In this document: positions 12,586 to 24,163 of the stretch, in pieces
How the letters are laid out: every line of letters starts with the position of its first letter
Numbering within the stretch: the stretch's first letter is position 1
Source: Lentinula raphanica
Lineage: Eukaryota > Basidiomycota > Agaricomycetes > Agaricales > Omphalotaceae
Length of the DNA stretch: 64,000 nt
Assembly (NCBI GenBank): GCA_027919835.1
Contig: JANVFP010000005.1
Coordinates: forward strand, 1,612,001-1,676,000
Direction of reading: 5' to 3'
Notes under the pieces: generated by a model
What the model saw: only the letters and a program-made list of their open reading frames with translations
Database searches by the model: none
Told to the model about the DNA's origin: nothing
Position numbers and translations under genes: made by a program

Positions 12586-13115
12586 GATGGTGGAAGTTGG
12601 AAAGCAAGAAGTAAAAGGCTTTGAACTCAATCGCAAGGGATTAGCCAAAGGAACGTGACGATTGGATTTGAAACCGAGGCATTTTATAGCCAGCCATCTG
12701 TAGCGCATTCCCTGCCGGATTAGGAACTGGCTCAAAGCGGTTCTTCCCGAGGCCCAATTTTGTCGGAAAAAGAGGAGATTCCGGGCCACCGTATGGGTTA
12801 ATTCGGATTTCTCTTGTGGGCAATGCCCAAGAAGTTGGAAGAGGCCAGAGCTCAGAAAGTTCTTTTTGCTTTACTTGCCAGCTAGCTGTGTGTATCAGCC
12901 AAACAGCTGGCAAATCGCTGCACCTATCGTCACCGCAACTCAATCACATGCCTTGTCCTATTTGTCCTTTCGGCCGTAGTTGCCGTCCCGCGGCACCCCG
13001 CGCCTGGTGATCTATTCATTCCAGTCTCAAACAGTTGCGGTCGAACAGGATCCCAAGCACAAGCCAATCTCTTATAAGAAATGCAGGTACAGATCGTTCA
13101 CAATACAAGATCAAC
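12586..13115. promoter_or_regulatory. Shared promoter region of PEPCK and GNAT gene
   Basis: A 530-bp interval between divergent starts at 12585 (-) and 13116 (+). On the PEPCK side a TATA-like TATAAAAT (minus strand) lies at 12682-12688. On the GNAT side TCTTATAAGA lies about 45 bp before the ATG. No gene is supported inside. Confidence 0.55.
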
Positions 13116-13740
13116 ATGTCTGATTTTATCATCCGTCCCCTCGTAGCTTCAGACGTCGAGAAGGTCAAGAAACTCCATGTAAGTATCACTTTCTACTACC
13201 GTCTTCAACGTCTCATACCTAGTAATCTTCAAGGCTACGCTCGTTCCAGTCAGCTACCCTCCATCCTTTTTCTTGCATCTTCTCATCCAAAACTCGCATT
13301 CATGTCTGATCGCTCTGGAACCTTCCACCGATGAACCAGTCGCATGGGTCTCCGCTTCTCTGCAGAAGTCAAACAGCTCCCTAATACGGTCTCCGGAGCC
13401 TCACATACAGATTCTCACCCTTGGGGTACTCCCTGAGTATCAGCACCGGGGACTTGCTAAGCGTCTAGTGTGGGAGGTCATTGCCTCTTTACACAAAGAC
13501 CCATCGGTCCCCGTTCCGCCTGTGTACACCCATGTCTGTACAACAAATACACCTGCACAGGCTTTCTACGAGCATATTGGGATGAGGCTCCTACCTGGCT
13601 CAAATCCTTCTGGCGCGCCGTATGTGGCGAAGAATCTGTATAACTACCCACCAGCTTGGACGGATCATGTAACAGTGCCAGCCAGCAGATTGTTTGAGAG
13701 CAGGGATGCGTACGTATTGGTTGGGAAAGTCACTGGGTAA
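13116..13740 (+). CDS. GNAT N-acetyltransferase, Naa50-like
   Basis: Exons 13116-13178 and 13234-13740 join after KKLH with a GTAAGT donor. The protein is about 189 aa. It begins MSDFIIRPLVASDVEKVKKL and continues HATLVPVSYPPSFFLHLLI, which matches the alpha1-alpha2 substrate-loop region of N-terminal acetyltransferases such as Naa50. The acetyl-CoA site is LGVLPEYQHRGLAKRLV, containing the R/Q-x-x-G-x-G/A pattern in the form QHRGLA. A further conserved block, HVCTTNTPAQAFYEHIGMRL, is the GNAT motif B. The likely activity is transfer of acetyl from acetyl-CoA to protein N-termini or small amines; the substrate is not determinable. It shares an upstream region with the divergent PEPCK gene. 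Confidence 0.88.
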
Positions 13741-14881
13741 TTTCTGGCACATCTCATTCGGATTACTATGTATCGTTTTCATCTAGTTAGTGTTAGTTAG
13801 GGTTTTTATCGTGAGCTATGTTTAGAGAGAGAGATAATTTTATGCTTGCCTACTGTCTGTCAAACCCGAAGATACACTAATCGCACCTGTTCGCGTCGTT
13901 GATTCGTGAACATCATCGGCCGAATTGCTAGCGTCATCTAGTTTCATTCAGTCACAAGTACCCATTATGTGGTAACCAATAACGACCTACTCAGCCTGCT
14001 TCCTCTATCGAGCAATAAGTATAGCTCCTCGAGTCCAGGTCGACTCTTTATTCCGATTTTTTCCGTATCTGTTTGTCAACGGTCCCACCGGAGACCGCCC
14101 AAACGTTCTTGTACGGGCTCATCTTATGCGGACGTCCAGCTTGAGCCTTGTACGTTCCGCATGTCGAAAGATGCGGACCGTGAGCGGAAATGACTTTGAC
14201 AAGGGCAGACTCCAGCCTCAAGCTCCGAGAGGCCAAATCTCGAAGGCCTAGACTCTTCGAAATTACTGCTGGGTCTCTCGAAATCCTTCACGAGCACTTC
14301 GAGGTCCTGAGTAGAGCTTGAACTACCCGAAGGGTTGATGTACGCCTGGCAAGTTTCCGAAGTCCACTACGTCATTCGGAACGTTTAAAGTTACAAAAAC
14401 GACAACAACATACCTCAAAAGTGGTTAAAAAACCATAGAGACACACAGTTTGAGAGGGTTAGAGAGATGTTCGACGATAACTCACAGACTCGTTGAATAT
14501 CTGCAAAAACCGAAGATAAGGAATTCTCATACTTATTCGAAAAGAACGCCAGATGTGTCTCTGATAACATCCAACACTCTGAGTCTTCCTACCTCACCTT
14601 GCACATTACCAGTTGCGCTGATAACATGTTTCATCAATCATCACCTCAATCGAGCTAGAGGCTATAAGTTCAGAAAATGTTTGTGTCAGCATCATAGTAA
14701 GTACAAAATGGAGTATATACTGTACAAAGATCGAAGTAGCAGCAGCAATGCACATCGAGATAAAGCATTAGATCCTCGATAGAGTAAATATGAGTACTAG
14801 TATGGCGTAGATGATGATCCAACGAATCACACACGCAAGAGTTCGACTTCAGCTTAACGAAATCACAAAACCACACATTGG
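13741..14881. other. Intergenic region
   Basis: No supported gene. It has A-rich and repetitive-looking CGAAG/TCGAG words around 14230-14350 but no open frame with a domain. It includes the 3' flanks of the converging GNAT and PEX19 genes. Confidence 0.5.
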
Positions 14882-16208
14882 TCATTGCCCGGCCCACCCA
14901 TTTAGCTCAGGGGGAACAGAGCCTACGATAGATTCAGGTGGGGGGCCATACGATTGGAGCTTCGAAGGACATGAGGTTAGAGAGGATCAAGGAGGGCAAG
15001 GAGTAGAATTCGCCATACCTCACCCATTAATTCTACAACCTTTGCTGATTGAACCCCGCCTTCTTTGTATGAAGGATCATCGAAGATAACGATGATGCGC
15101 TTCACGCAATCATATTGCTTTTCGTATCGTGTTTTGTCGTCGGAAGAGAGGTTTGATGGTGGATTTGCCAGGAATGCGGGAAACTGTTTGGAAGAGGTCA
15201 ACACCTGGTGTGCATGAAATAGAAGGAACGACGCATTTGAATCGGACCTTGTCGTTCAATTCTTTCAGAGGATCATACAGTACATCCTTGCTCATCAGTT
15301 GACCCATCATGGACTCAAGAAAGGAGGCTAATTCAGCCTCGTCTTCCTCTCCTTCTCCTGATGCGCCAAGGTCATCTAAGCCAAGATCTTTAAGCGAGTT
15401 GAGCAGTCCTTGTAGAGTTTCAGGGTTTTCGGATGAAGTGGAAGAAGAAGCGTTCTGTGAACCGTTGGTCTAAAGGACAAGCGAGAAGTGACGACTTAGG
15501 CGAACCTGCATATTGGTTTCACTCTCTTTGAGCTTTTCCATTGTTTTCTTGATCTTGCTCTGAAAGTCAGATCCACCACCAGAGCTCGTCGATGTTGGAC
15601 CAGCAGCCGTCGATGTCGATGGCTCAGTATCGGTCATGCCATTCATACCTTCGATCAACATCGCTTCCCAAGCAGCTTTCATCAAACGTTCAGCCTCTGC
15701 CTCCGACCCACCCTCCTTAACTTCCTTGTCATCTCCCGCTTCAGTTGATTTCTCATCTGCCAGCTCCCGCATGAGATCATGCATATTCTTCACTAGTTCC
15801 TTCGTGAATGCGTCAGAAAGTGCTGCTTCTTGTTCTGGCCCTTCAGGATAGACATCTTCGTCTTCAGCGTTCTCTGCGATTCCTTGGCCTTTGATACCTA
15901 GTGAACCACTACCTGGAATACTGATCGGTGCAGAATCGACGCGAGTGTTCGTTCTCGGTCGAGCTTTGGCGAACGTTGCTGTGGGAGGTGGTGGTGGCGG
16001 TGATGTTAATTGTGAATTTGGTGCAGTAGCAGATGTTCTACTAGGTGATGTTGTTGTGAATTCAGAAAGTACATCTGCGTTGGATGCGCGTCGATGATAG
16101 GAATAAGCTTCCAAGTATTTACGGAGATAACTGACCATCAAGATCGTCTAAATCCTCATCGGCCTCGATTTGCAAGTTGGCTTTGCGCTTGATATCATTC
16201 GCTGCCAT
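14882..16208 (-). CDS. pex19: Peroxin PEX19, peroxisomal membrane protein receptor
   Basis: PEX19 is the cytosolic chaperone and import receptor for peroxisomal membrane proteins and docks on PEX3. Exons are 16136-16208, 15506-16074, 15248-15469, 15019-15183 and 14882-14959, all in phase. The start MAANDIKRKANLQIEADEDL-DDLDDVL is the acidic N-terminal PEX3-binding type. A proline- and serine-rich linker follows, then helical sequence AFTKELVKNMHDLMRELADE and ERLMKAAWEAMLIEGMNGM. The core PEX19 domain reads SFLESMMGQLMSKDVLYDPL, KELNDKFPAFLANPP and RYEKQYDCVKRIIVIFDDP. The C-terminus is QSYGPPPESIVGSVPPELNG-WAGQ. There is no C-terminal CaaX box in this model, although most PEX19 proteins carry one; a missed 3' exon is possible. 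The gene is divergent from the coiled-coil gene at 16389. Confidence 0.93.
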
Positions 16209-16388
16209 TGTCGAGAGTGACTTCGACGTTGGAAAGCCTTGAGTGGAACGTCGAAGCTAAATCTCAGAAAGCCAACGTCATTTGCCACCTACTTATAGTC
16301 GTCGCCTCTTGTTTCGGTCCGGGCCAAAACCGGATCCCCAACGCACGGACCACCGCGTCACTTAGCTTCAACTTCCACTTTCATCGTC

Positions 16389-17263
16389 ATGCCTCGAGGG
16401 AAAGGAAAGTCTGTCAATTTCGACATCCAAGAGGACCAAGAGGACCTGTCGCTTCCAAACTCGCAAGATAGTAATGGAAGCAATGGCAGCGATGAGGCGT
16501 GAGCGCAACAATCAATCGGAAACCCCTCTAGGTGATAGAGTATGTTCTTTAGTTTCCAGATTGCTTTCGCGCAACAGTATAAAGGTTCGATTTTCAGGCA
16601 TTCCGATAGTGTCTTCGAACACAATGCTGACGTGATTGGCAGCCGCTCTGGAGAAGAAGAAAAAAGAGCAACAACGCAAGTTCTTCGCGTCGGGAAAGAA
16701 ATTGGCGGCAAAAGAGGTGTGAATATATGCGCTCAAGCTTGATTTTTTCCTCGAATTTGTTCTTCTCACATGCAATTTGCTCTGCCTTAGTTTGAAAGCT
16801 CGGCTTCAATCATTACTGAAACTGCTCGATCTGTGTGAGCAAGCAACTCTCAAGCATTTGATAGACTACAGGACACATCCTTTGTCACAGAGAGGAATTA
16901 TTTCAAGCATTCACACTTAGTTATGCCGCGGAAGAAGACCGCATTAGAGCACTTTGGTCGGCTATACTCGAAGAAGAACGGAAGTTGCAGGTATGTTCTC
17001 GTTCTGCAATTTTTATCCATATTTCCACCTCGCCTTCTCAACAATTTTTGGTCATCGCGAAGAAACTCTCTAAGCGGTTCCAATCTGCGATCGATAAGGA
17101 AGGTCAAGAATGCGAAACGGAACAGATCAAAGGAATGGCTCAAGCTAAAGAAGCGGTTTTGGGTATGATATGCTTCACCTTCGTAATCTTCACAGTGCGT
17201 TGACATGCATCGATAGAGACGCAGAAGGTTATCGATTATGTGTATCCAAAGAAGGAGTTTTGA
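16389..17263 (+). CDS. Small coiled-coil protein, function unknown
   Basis: Six exons, built from phase-consistent joins, give about 150 aa. The start is MPRGKGKSVNFDIQEDQED followed by a Ser/Asn-rich stretch. Then come AALEKKKKEQQRKFFASGKK, SSASIITETARSVYAAEEDR, and RALWSAILEEERKLQKLSKR. QSAIDKEGQECETEQIKGMA and the C-terminus ETQKVIDYVYPKKEF complete the model. The central and C-terminal parts are strongly helical with heptad-like spacing, suggesting a coiled coil. No named family is recognised. Intron 1 (16499-16643, 145 nt) is long for this genome and could hide a micro-exon. The ATG is 180 bp from the divergent PEX19 start, so the two may share a promoter. Confidence 0.6.
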
Positions 17264-17736
17264 TTTGCGAATCCACGAAATATGTTACGGTCTGTCTTCT
17301 CTGCTGTCTGCTTGCAATACTCGAGGAACTTCTGTTTCTTGTTTCGTTGTTACATGTGCTCTCGTGCGTATTCACGAACGCCCAAAACGGTATCTTACCT
17401 CAAATAATTGTGGGTCTCATCGGAAGTTCCGCCCAGGAATTAGATCGTTTCACTCTGAACAACAACACACACACTCCTGTGTCTCCTTCTCAGGCTGATT
17501 CACCGAATATCTCACAAGTGACATCAACTTGAACGCCAACGTGTTTCGCAACGTCTTCGATAAGTTGCGAATGTTCTCTATGGGGGCGAGTGCTACACAA
17601 CCCTATGATGACATCAAGGCATACCTGAGCCAGGTATATAAGTCATGAGTAGAAAGCATCATCAGCTCAAACCAGACGACTACTCTAACAACACCCCGTC
17701 TACACTCAATCCATCCTATCAACTTATATTTTATCG
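17264..17736. promoter_or_regulatory. Con-6 upstream region with TATA box
   Basis: A clear TATATAA lies at 17635-17641, about 96 bp before the Con-6 ATG, and a CT-rich and CAAC-rich leader follows. An open frame with FRNVFDKLRMFSMGASATQP just upstream has no convincing start and I do not call it. Confidence 0.5.
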
Positions 17737-18157
17737 ATGTCCGACAGTTTGTGCATTTCGTTGGTTCCGATTCGTCGCTGCTGACGCCGATCTCTCTCTC
17801 AGACTCAGGAAAGAGCTCCGAGCGCGTGGCCGCCGGCCTGAAAGCAACGCTTCACAACCCGAACACAGGTGCAAAAGCCAAAGAACGGGCGTTGAACCGC
17901 CTGAACGATATGGGAGTTCAGGTGGAAGAGCGTGAGCCGATCAAAGCCGCTGACACGGGCAAAGTCGAGGGTAAGTGAACCGCGGGTGAGTACACACACT
18001 GTTGAACTAAAGCAATCGCATCGTAGGAATCGTCGATAACGTACCGAAAGACGAAGCTGAATTTGGCGCTCCCAATGTTTTGGGATCTGACCCTCAAGAC
18101 GATGAGTACGAGTTCAAGCCCGTTACTGCTGATGAGCGGGATGAAGATTTAGAGTAA
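17737..18157 (+). CDS. Con-6 family (conidiation-specific 6-like) protein
   Basis: Exons 17737-17746, 17803-17970 and 18027-18157 join in phase; the first exon codes only for MSD plus one base. The protein is about 102 aa. After MSDNSGKSSERVAAGLKATL come HNPNTGAKAKERALNRLNDM, which is the Con-6 repeat (small residues, G-x-K-A-x-x-x-N-P, then A-K-x-x-A). Only one copy is present. The C-terminal half is acidic and disordered, ending ADERDEDLE. Con-6 was first described in Neurospora as a protein abundant in conidia; its biochemical function is unknown, and in basidiomycetes these small proteins are often stress- or development-related. The strong TATA box fits high, regulated expression. Confidence 0.9.
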
Positions 18158-18503
18158 ATACGCAGAGATCGTACGACTCTTTGAATAGATTTAGACCAAG
18201 TCTCCAAATTCTGAAACATTCACATTCATCTCATTTGAATCGGTGCTGCTCTTGGATAGTATCTGATGTCAGTCGAACTCGCTAAGTAGTCGTGCTCCTT
18301 GGTAATGGCACATGAAGCGTTTGAAGTAAATCCATGTTGGAACTTGGAGAACGTAAATAGGGGCTATTGTTAGATAAGCAAACTCGGTCATGCGCACATG
18401 GGTTATAATGTCATCTGACTCATCATGACCATCGCTCTCATTGTCAGTCGCTCTCTACCATGCTCATTGCTCTGGACATTCAGGCTCTTATTTTGGTAGA
18501 GGG
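18158..18503. other. Short intergenic region
   Basis: No gene is supported. An ATG at 18425 opens a frame of about 24 codons that could be an upstream ORF in the leader of the next gene. Confidence 0.45.
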
Positions 18504-20372
18504 ATGCAGATGCAGAAACACACCGAGAAACCTTCACTCAAGCGTAGAAGAGTTGAAGATGGTCCGGACGGCTTCTCAAAATCTACGTCGAAAGCGGGAA
18601 AAGCAATGATACCCTCTTTTAACCCGGCCTTTGAAGCGATCAAGAGGCCTAGGAAACAGCAGGACATCTCTAAATCCAACAGCTCACTAGATCCTGCTCT
18701 AGTGAAGCGTGTTGCAACAACAACCGCCCCTCAGAAATTTGCGCAGGGTTTGGATGATTCTCGTCAGATATCTAGTACGAAGCCGACTACAACAACTACC
18801 TTTCCTACGGCTCACAGTACTCTAGGCATTAAGCCCATGGTCAAGCCGTCTGGTCTGTCCTCACGACTGACTTCTGCAATGCTCGAGGTGCCACACCTGC
18901 CGTTCTCTGACAATGATGGCATGCAAGCAAACTCACGTTCGACTAAACCTACGTCACTCTCGAAGACCAGGATTCCCCTTTTCCCTTCGAAGTCCGACTG
19001 TGCTTCCCCAAAGACTCCTGCGAAGCCTTTGCTCAAGCCATTAGTACCTCCCCGCCTTCCCACACCCAAAGCTGCTATCAATCAGAAAGTCCTGCCAATA
19101 CCTCCTCCTCCACTGATACCGTTGTCATCATCCACTACTCCTAGCAAACCTCTAAGAACAATCGCTACCACTAGGGTAGCACGGGCCATAGATCTTTCCT
19201 CCGAAAACGGTGCGGCCGAATTAGCGAGCATTGTGTTGCAGAATCCATTGGAAATGGAGGTATCGGAAACCACGGAAATAAAGTCGGGTTTAGATCTCAG
19301 TCCTCACAAGAGTAACTCTTATGGACGAGCACCAAAATTTGCTCGGTACGTTTCCGTGCATAAGTGCATATAATCGTAGTCGATATTGACTTTCTCTAAG
19401 GAATGGACTTGCTGCTCATGCAGCTTCTCTTCTCTCCCATGCTAGCACTTCTCTTGCGTTATGGACGAAGGAGTTCTCCACTCTTGCAAGGTCGCCAAGA
19501 GCTGATCTGCGTTTGCGTGTGGTCAAGATCATTCACCGGCCGTCCCTAGAAACTCATGCTTCATCTAACGTCGGTCTCGCACTCTGTCGCTTGCTCCATA
19601 CTCAGTCACTGTCCAGCAAAGATATTAGGCTTGGTGCCGCTACCGATTTTCCCCTTCTTGATACAGATGAAGACGTACTTTCTTCATCATTGAATCTGGT
19701 GCTCTTTGAATTCCCCTCCCATCCTATTTCGGCCTCTTCCCCTATACGCAATGTGGCTGACTTCGAACAGAATGCTGAACTTTCGATATGGAAGCCATGG
19801 CGAAGCATTACTCTCAGCCCCTCACAAGTCCATTTACTATCCGCTTCAACTTCGAGCACAGGCCAAGATAGTGGGTCAGGAATAGTAGCGAGCACTGCTC
19901 TTTTCTGTGACCGTTTCGGTTGTTATCCGAGTCGTACACGAAATGCCATAGATTGAATTTGTACATCTTCGAGCATGCACTCCTCCTTGCGCTGGTCGTC
20001 GTCCACTTTACCTCTTGATTCCGGAGCTCCAACGCGACAATAACGGACGACGAATTGTCATATACAGACTTAGAACAGTGACCGGATATCCTGAAATCGT
20101 GATTGCCGACCTCGATGACTCGGATCTGCTCAAACGCGTATTTCGAGCTTTCTCTAACTTCCTTACTAATGCCTACGCTTGGGGTATCTCAACCGTAAGA
20201 ACACTTGAACGGTTCAGTGATTTTCCGATAATCTATGTTCGTCACGAGGTACGGGCGTGTACAGTACATAAACTTGACCGGAATTCAAAGAACTCTTCAG
20301 AAAGCCCATCGTATACCCTCGCGAACTGAGATAGTCCTGTTGCCACCACAAAATACGATCTCCCTATGGTGA
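18504..20372 (+). CDS. Unknown protein with disordered N-terminal half
   Basis: I do not recognise the family. The first usable ATG is 18504. The N-terminal ~285 residues are low-complexity, rich in Ser, Thr, Pro and Lys, with a basic cluster (SLKRRRVED) that could be a nuclear signal. The second part, after an intron with donor GTACGT and acceptor CTCTAAG, is ordered: RNGLAAHAASLLSHASTSLA, LARSPRADLRLRVVKIIHRP, and NVGLALCRLLHTQSLSSKDI. A further intron (near 19930-19973) joins to PCAGRRPLYLLIPELQRDNN-GRRIVIYRLRTV. A last intron (20249-20300) leads to a C-terminus EKAHRIPSRTEIVLLPPQNT-ISLW with stop at 20370-20372. If that intron is not used, the stop is at 20327. The model ends on top of the proposed start codon of the next gene. 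Confidence 0.6.
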
Positions 20373-22488
20373 GTGTTTCTCTCAAAATTTGTCTCAAGGT
20401 AACGAATCTAAACATCCAACTTATCTTCATAGACGAATATTCATAGCAACGCTTGTGAGAACGATGAAGCAACTGTCATCAATGCTGATGCTTCTCCGTA
20501 CAAGAACGGCCACCTTGTTGATGAAAAACAACCGGAAGTAAGCTATCCAGAGGGTGGGCTTCAGGCTTGGACTACTGTATTTGCAATGTACGCCATATTT
20601 CAAACTATGTGCTAGCACGACCGGCTCTCATGGCGTTGGATGTTTAGTTGGCTAGTACAGTTTTCGACGTTTGGGTCAGTATTGAGTTTTTGTTCATACG
20701 AGCAGCAGCTTACTGGGGCTCTTCAGCTACACGAATGCTTATGGAGTCTTCAATGGTTGGCCAACAAGTAAACGATAGAGTTTCTGCTCACACAATTTTT
20801 GTCTCTTTGTCTAGATTATTATGTCCGAATCTACATGGAGGGAAAATATTCATCATCAACAGTGAGGTGAACCTTCTTTGATCCTTGCTTCATTCGTATA
20901 CATTGACTATGATTGTATGTTCAGCTGGGTAGGTAGCACGCAACTCTGGCTTGTCATGTCCACTGGGATCGTTACAGGCCGTCTTTATGACCTGGGATAT
21001 TTGTAAGTGGACGTTAACAAACTCTGGCTTCTAGACTGAGATCTGAATACTCTAGCTACCATCTGCTCATCGGGGGCTCAATCACTTTTGTGTTCTGTCT
21101 TTTCATGCTCTCTCTATCCCAACCCGGCCAGTTCTATCAGGTTCGATGATGCGGAAGACATGCTCGAATACCTGGACAATCTCATTGACGCGGCTTGTTT
21201 TTAGGTTTTCCTAGCTCAAGGGGTAGGTATTGGTCTTGGCATCGGTTTGATATACGTCCCCGGTATTGCAGTAGTCTCGCAATACTTCTTCAGACGACGG
21301 ACACTCGCCATGGCTATTGTTGCCTCTGTGCGTATATCTACTTATTCACTCGTATATCTTACTCTTTCAAAAAAACCGCTGACTCTGGGAGTCCAGGGAT
21401 CAGGAGTAGGAGCGGCTTTGCAGTCGATCATGTTGAACAAATTGTTCCAACAAGTCGGATTCCATACTACTGTTCGCATCAGTGCCGGGTTCAATGCTGG
21501 TCTCTTATGTATCGGTATTCTACTGGCACGGACAAGATTAGCTTCTGCTCCTCCAAAAGATACCAATCTGTTTCGACATATGAAAGTTTTCTTCCGTGAG
21601 CCGCAGTACGTCGCGGTGGTACTTGGGTATGTAGATTCTTCTTTCGTGATTCTGGTTAGCATGTTCTCATTCAGAGGTCTAAAACACTAGCACTTTCTTC
21701 AACTTGATGGGTTTGTTCTTCCCCACATTTTTCTTACAGCTCAATGCCAACCAGAAGGGAATCATGTCTGAGAATCTGACGTTCTATCTGGTAAGCCAAT
21801 AGCGTCCGTGGAATTGCGTTTCGGCGCGAGGATCACTTACTCGACCATTGCATTTCCAAGTTACCTGTGCTGAACGCCTCTACCGTCATTGGCCGTATTC
21901 TCTTCCCGATGTTGGTTCCAATGTTCGGAATTTTCAACATCGTCATTCCCTCCGTGTTCATATGCGTTGTTCTCATCTTCTGCGAGCTTGCAGTCACATC
22001 TGCTGGTGGGTACTTCACCATCGCTGTGCTTTATGGTGTTTTCTGGGGTGCATGTGAGGCGACCGAATACTCTACGTTACTGGCTCATCGCTCGCTCACT
22101 CACGAGCTTCGTATCTATTTCAGATATTGGTATGTTTGCCCCGATGGTAGGATCGTTAGCGAAGGTGGACTCGGAAATTGGAGCGAGGATGGGTCTTTGT
22201 TTCACGTTCAATAGTAAGTGTTGTAGTTTGTCTCTGCGAATTTGGCTGTGCTAAGCGTTCGATTTAGGTTTTGGAGGGCTGATAGGTATGTTAAACGACG
22301 TACGTCTGCTATTTTGACTGAGAACCTCTGGCGTGGAAGGTACACCGATTGCTGGCGCATTACTCACCTCATCTTATGTGTGGTGGCAACCCACGCTGTT
22401 TGCTGGGCTGAGTTCTGCTGCAGGTGTTATCTGTCTGGCCGCTTCAAGGTTCTGGATTTCCAGGGAGAAAGGTTCTCAGATTATTTAG
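20366..22488 (+). CDS. MFS monocarboxylate-transporter-like permease
   Basis: About 12 transmembrane helices of the major facilitator superfamily, monocarboxylate porter branch. The signature near TM1 is SYPEGGLQAWTTV, as in fungal MCT-like proteins (PDGG-x-x-A-W), followed by STFGYTNAYGVFNDYYV. Other recognisable segments are LVMSTGIVTGRLYDLGYF, QGVGIGLGIGLIYVPGIAVV, QYFFRRRTLAMAIVA, the cytoplasmic loop, and GAYIGMFAPMVGSLAKVDSE-IGARMG in TM10-11. The last segment is GGLIGTPIAGALLTSSYVWW. The C-terminus is SREKGSQII. Substrate is unknown; relatives carry lactate, pyruvate, riboflavin or nothing demonstrated. The proposed start is ATG 20366-20368, which forms the coding part of exon 1 by itself (donor GTGAGT at 20369), joined to ACG at 20433. 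No in-frame ATG occurs in exon 2. Confidence 0.87.
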
Positions 22489-22581
22489 ACAAAAATCGCA
22501 GTACCTTTCAAGTGGTTACATTTCTGTATGGGTACACTAGAATCATAGAGTGAATAGAGACATTGCAAATTATTGTAGCGT

Positions 22582-23426
22582 TCAAGTCTTTCTCGTCCAT
22601 CTATCTTCTCCACTGCCGCCACGTGTCGGGCTGGCGCTCCTGCCTCTTCCCTCTCGCTTTCCAGGTTCCCAACCTCCTCCTCCTTGAGTCGCTGGCGGGT
22701 GCAATTTCCGCTCGAGACGTTGACCAGCACGGAGGTGTGATACGAGGTCTTTTGAAGCTAACCGGAGATGCATGAAATTACAGAAGCCTCCTCGATTGCA
22801 TTCCCCGTTTTCGTTCTGCCGACAGCAAGATTCCCGGAAGTCGGTCACAGGGGAAAGTTCTGCGTACAATGGACGGCCTAAAGATGATTTGTGAGAAGAA
22901 GTATCAATGAAATGCTGAGATCACATACCTGCATACCACCGGTCGTTCAAATTGTCAACAGCAGCTTGGGCCTCGGTCTCCCACTCGTAACGTGCATAGA
23001 CATTGCCAATAAGATGATCACCGACGTTGTCACATACCTAAGCATCGAATCAGCGACTGCACACAAAATATTTGGTTGGATAGGTAGACGTACATGTAAT
23101 TCCAACAAGTGCCCGAACTTCGCCAGTTCGATGTAAAGGTCTTCGTAGACCGCGTCAAATCCCTCCTGAAGCTCTTTCTCCGTCAACTTGCAAACCGGAT
23201 CATGTGCAGGATTGTGGTAGACATTGGGAAGAAGGATCGTCTGTGAGAACGGCGGACGAATGTGTTTTCTAGAGCATCTGTCTCCATGTCTGCAAGCGCC
23301 AATTTTGTAGTAAAAAGAACAGTTGACGCGATCCTGTTCTGTACCGAAGATGTTGGCCTGTGAATATCTGGTCAGATGTGTTGATATGAAGGAAGATGAA
23401 GATGCACTCACAAGATGCGAAGCCAT
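22582..23426 (-). CDS. U2AF small subunit splicing factor
   Basis: U2AF small subunit recognises the AG of the 3' splice site as a partner of U2AF large subunit. The ATG at 23426 begins MASHL; after a GTGAGT intron it continues ANIFGTEQDRVNCSFYYKIG-ACRHGDRCSRKH, which holds zinc finger 1 (CCCH). The RRM-like UHM domain follows: EKELQEGFDAVYEDLYIELA, KFGHLLELHVCDNVGDHLIG, and NVYARYEWETEAQAAVDNLN-DRWYAGRPLYAEL. Zinc finger 2 is ESCCRQNENGECNRGGFCNF-MHLR. The tail is Gly/Arg/Ser rich, ending DRWTRKT, about 220 aa in all. The Ser in the first finger (CSFYYKIG), equivalent to human Ser34, is present. Four exons join in phase. The gene ends tail to tail with the MFS gene, 93 bp apart. Confidence 0.96.
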
Positions 23427-23864
23427 TTTTTGTAGACTAAGATGGTGGTTAAGAAAGAAGATATGAAAGAATCGAAATTCGGAGAAGGATCGCGAGCTGA
23501 GTCAGCAAATTGGCGTGCCGCAAAATTTCTCATTCTCCCGCTTGTACCTCCCGTACAACTCCCGACTCAACTCTTACCCTCAACTTGCCCTTAACACAAC
23601 ACATACCGTTACAATATTTAATGGTTTGTCTCAAATCTCCTCGAACTTCAAACATGATTTCACTCAGACCTTCAACCAAAAATCTTCCTCTGATTTCTTG
23701 TATTATAGTCCAAGATACTTCAATCAAATTCACAATTCTCATTCGTCACCATAAAAATCTCGAAAGATTGATCATATTTCAATCTACAATAGAAAAGACT
23801 ACATTTCCTAAAACAGATAGATAAACATCCACTTCGGGAAGGCCATATATTCAGGAAGTCAACA

Positions 23865-24068
23865 ATGGAGCAAATAGATCGGGAAGTTACGGGAAGCTCC
23901 ACGGGTGGCCACGGGCCACGGGTTTCTGCTAGTCCTACATACAAAATCCCCAAGCTTTCAAACCAGAAAGTAATCACCAAGCAAGAGGATGAGGAGACCG
24001 AAAGCTGTTCCAAAAATTGCTGCAAGCCGAAGCTGACAGACGAGTTCGGATGTGTAATTTGCAACTAG
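23865..24068 (+). CDS. Possible small Cys-rich ORF
   Basis: An intronless ATG-initiated frame of 67 aa. It starts MEQIDREVTGSSTGGHGPRV, has a mid-part rich in K, E and S, and ends with a Cys-rich block CSKNCCKPKLTDEFGCVICN. There is no signal peptide. No family is recognised and a chance ORF is quite possible. The A-rich DNA just upstream is compatible with a leader. Confidence 0.25.
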   Translation: MEQIDREVTGSSTGGHGPRVSASPTYKIPKLSNQKVITKQEDEETESCSKNCCKPKLTDEFGCVICN

Positions 24069-24163
24069 CAAAATAGATCGACCTCGGTAGAAACCTCACT
24101 GGTGCGACCGCCCGCCCGAGCACAAGAGATGAAAAACTTGAAGCTGGTGACCTGCCTTTATAC

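Noticed and set aside
17521..17648. Plus-strand frame with FRNVFDKLRMFSMGASATQP before Con-6
   Set aside because: No ATG or splice acceptor gives it a start, and it overlaps the Con-6 promoter and TATA box.
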